Notes under the pieces: generated by a model
Told to the model about the DNA's origin: nothing
What the model saw: only the letters and a program-made list of their open reading frames with translations
Databases searched by the model: none
Program-made: the position numbers and the translations under genes
Assembly (NCBI RefSeq): GCF_014641495.1
Contig: NZ_BMHV01000005.1
Coordinates: 142,041 to 206,040 of the forward strand
Source: Terasakiella brassicae
GTDB taxonomy: Bacteria; Pseudomonadota; Alphaproteobacteria; Rhodospirillales; Terasakiellaceae
Length of the DNA stretch: 64,000 nucleotides
Direction of reading: 5' to 3'
In this document: piece by piece, positions 63,885 through 64,000 of the stretch
Position numbering within the stretch: position 1 is the stretch's first letter
Layout: each line of letters starts with the position of its first letter

Positions 63885-64000
63885 TAGAGCAGCTCCCATA
63901 GCTTTTGAATCGTAAGGGATTCCCTTTCTGGATGATTTGTGATTCAATTCAAGGGCTGGATAAGGAGGCCAGCCCTTATGGCAAAAACTCTATCAAACGA
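63885..64000 (+). mobile_element. Probable left end of an IS630-like insertion sequence
   Basis: The last 115 bases change in character: inverted repeats (TTGAATC / GATTCAA at 63905 and 63941, AAGGGATTCCCTT at 63914) precede a ribosome-binding site and a short start of frame. IS630-family elements insert at TA and encode proteins beginning MAKxLS; a TA lies at 63885. The element runs off the window, so its ends cannot be defined. Confidence 0.3.
63978..64000 (+). CDS. Start of a probable transposase (partial)
   Basis: Seven codons are visible, MAKTLSN, preceded by GGAGG at 63964-63968. The ribosome-binding site lies in the loop of a perfect 9-bp hairpin (AAGGGCTGG 63951-63959, CCAGCCCTT 63969-63977) that ends right at the ATG. 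The N-terminus resembles IS630-type transposases, but seven residues cannot prove that. Confidence 0.35.

Overview
The window looks like chromosomal DNA of a free-living, flagellated alphaproteobacterium, probably a marine member of the Rhodospirillales. The support is family-level: two-subunit glycyl-tRNA synthetase, PPDK, MeaB, a FliN with a long acidic N-terminus, several Liv-type ABC uptake operons tied to beta-oxidation genes, and the ATGGATCCC...GGGATGACA palindromic repeat common in this class. Base composition looks moderate (not computed). No rRNA, tRNA, prophage or CRISPR was seen; the only mobile-element signal is a probable transposase start at the right edge. Layout: 1-3505 (minus) encodes a hybrid sensor kinase and a response regulator. 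3603-3932 holds a tandem, near-identical hairpin module of about 140 bp that I cannot assign; it precedes a FecR-coiled-coil-RTX surface or secreted protein (4064-6553). 6556-12111 carries a CtpA-type lipoprotein protease, a DHH phosphoesterase, a TauE/SafE permease and a Na/Pi cotransporter. Catabolic cluster 1 (12124-27040, all minus) joins a GntR/FCD regulator, a complete Liv-type importer, an acyl-CoA ligase, a DmdC-like acyl-CoA dehydrogenase, a thiolase, a FadB-like fusion, a nitronate monooxygenase, a crotonase and a thioesterase: import, CoA activation and beta-oxidation of an unidentified acid. A paralogous GntR gene and an orphan periplasmic binding protein follow on the plus strand. 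Catabolic cluster 2 (28990-43857) has a second Liv importer, an IclR regulator, an unassigned 12-TM permease, a CoA ligase, and a plus-strand thiolase - FadB-like fusion - two acyl-CoA dehydrogenases set resembling the pimeloyl-CoA (pim) gene set, so dicarboxylate or fatty acid degradation is the leading idea. Three copies of one 17-bp palindrome (33611, 37633, 37749) lie in the two divergent control regions of this cluster and probably mark an IclR-type regulon. The remainder: fliN with a small coupled gene (44091-44743); a tightly coupled surface-polysaccharide operon of four glycosyltransferases and an asparagine-synthetase-like amidotransferase followed by a dihydroorotase homologue lacking one metal-binding His (44937-51930); ygfZ with an EamA transporter; a LysE exporter; an SNF transporter; a second, stand-alone FecR-domain protein; meaB, ppdK, glyS, glyQ; a small membrane zinc-ribbon protein; and the probable IS end. 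The strongest candidates for something undescribed are the tandem hairpin module at 3603-3932 and the palindrome-defined regulon of cluster 2.
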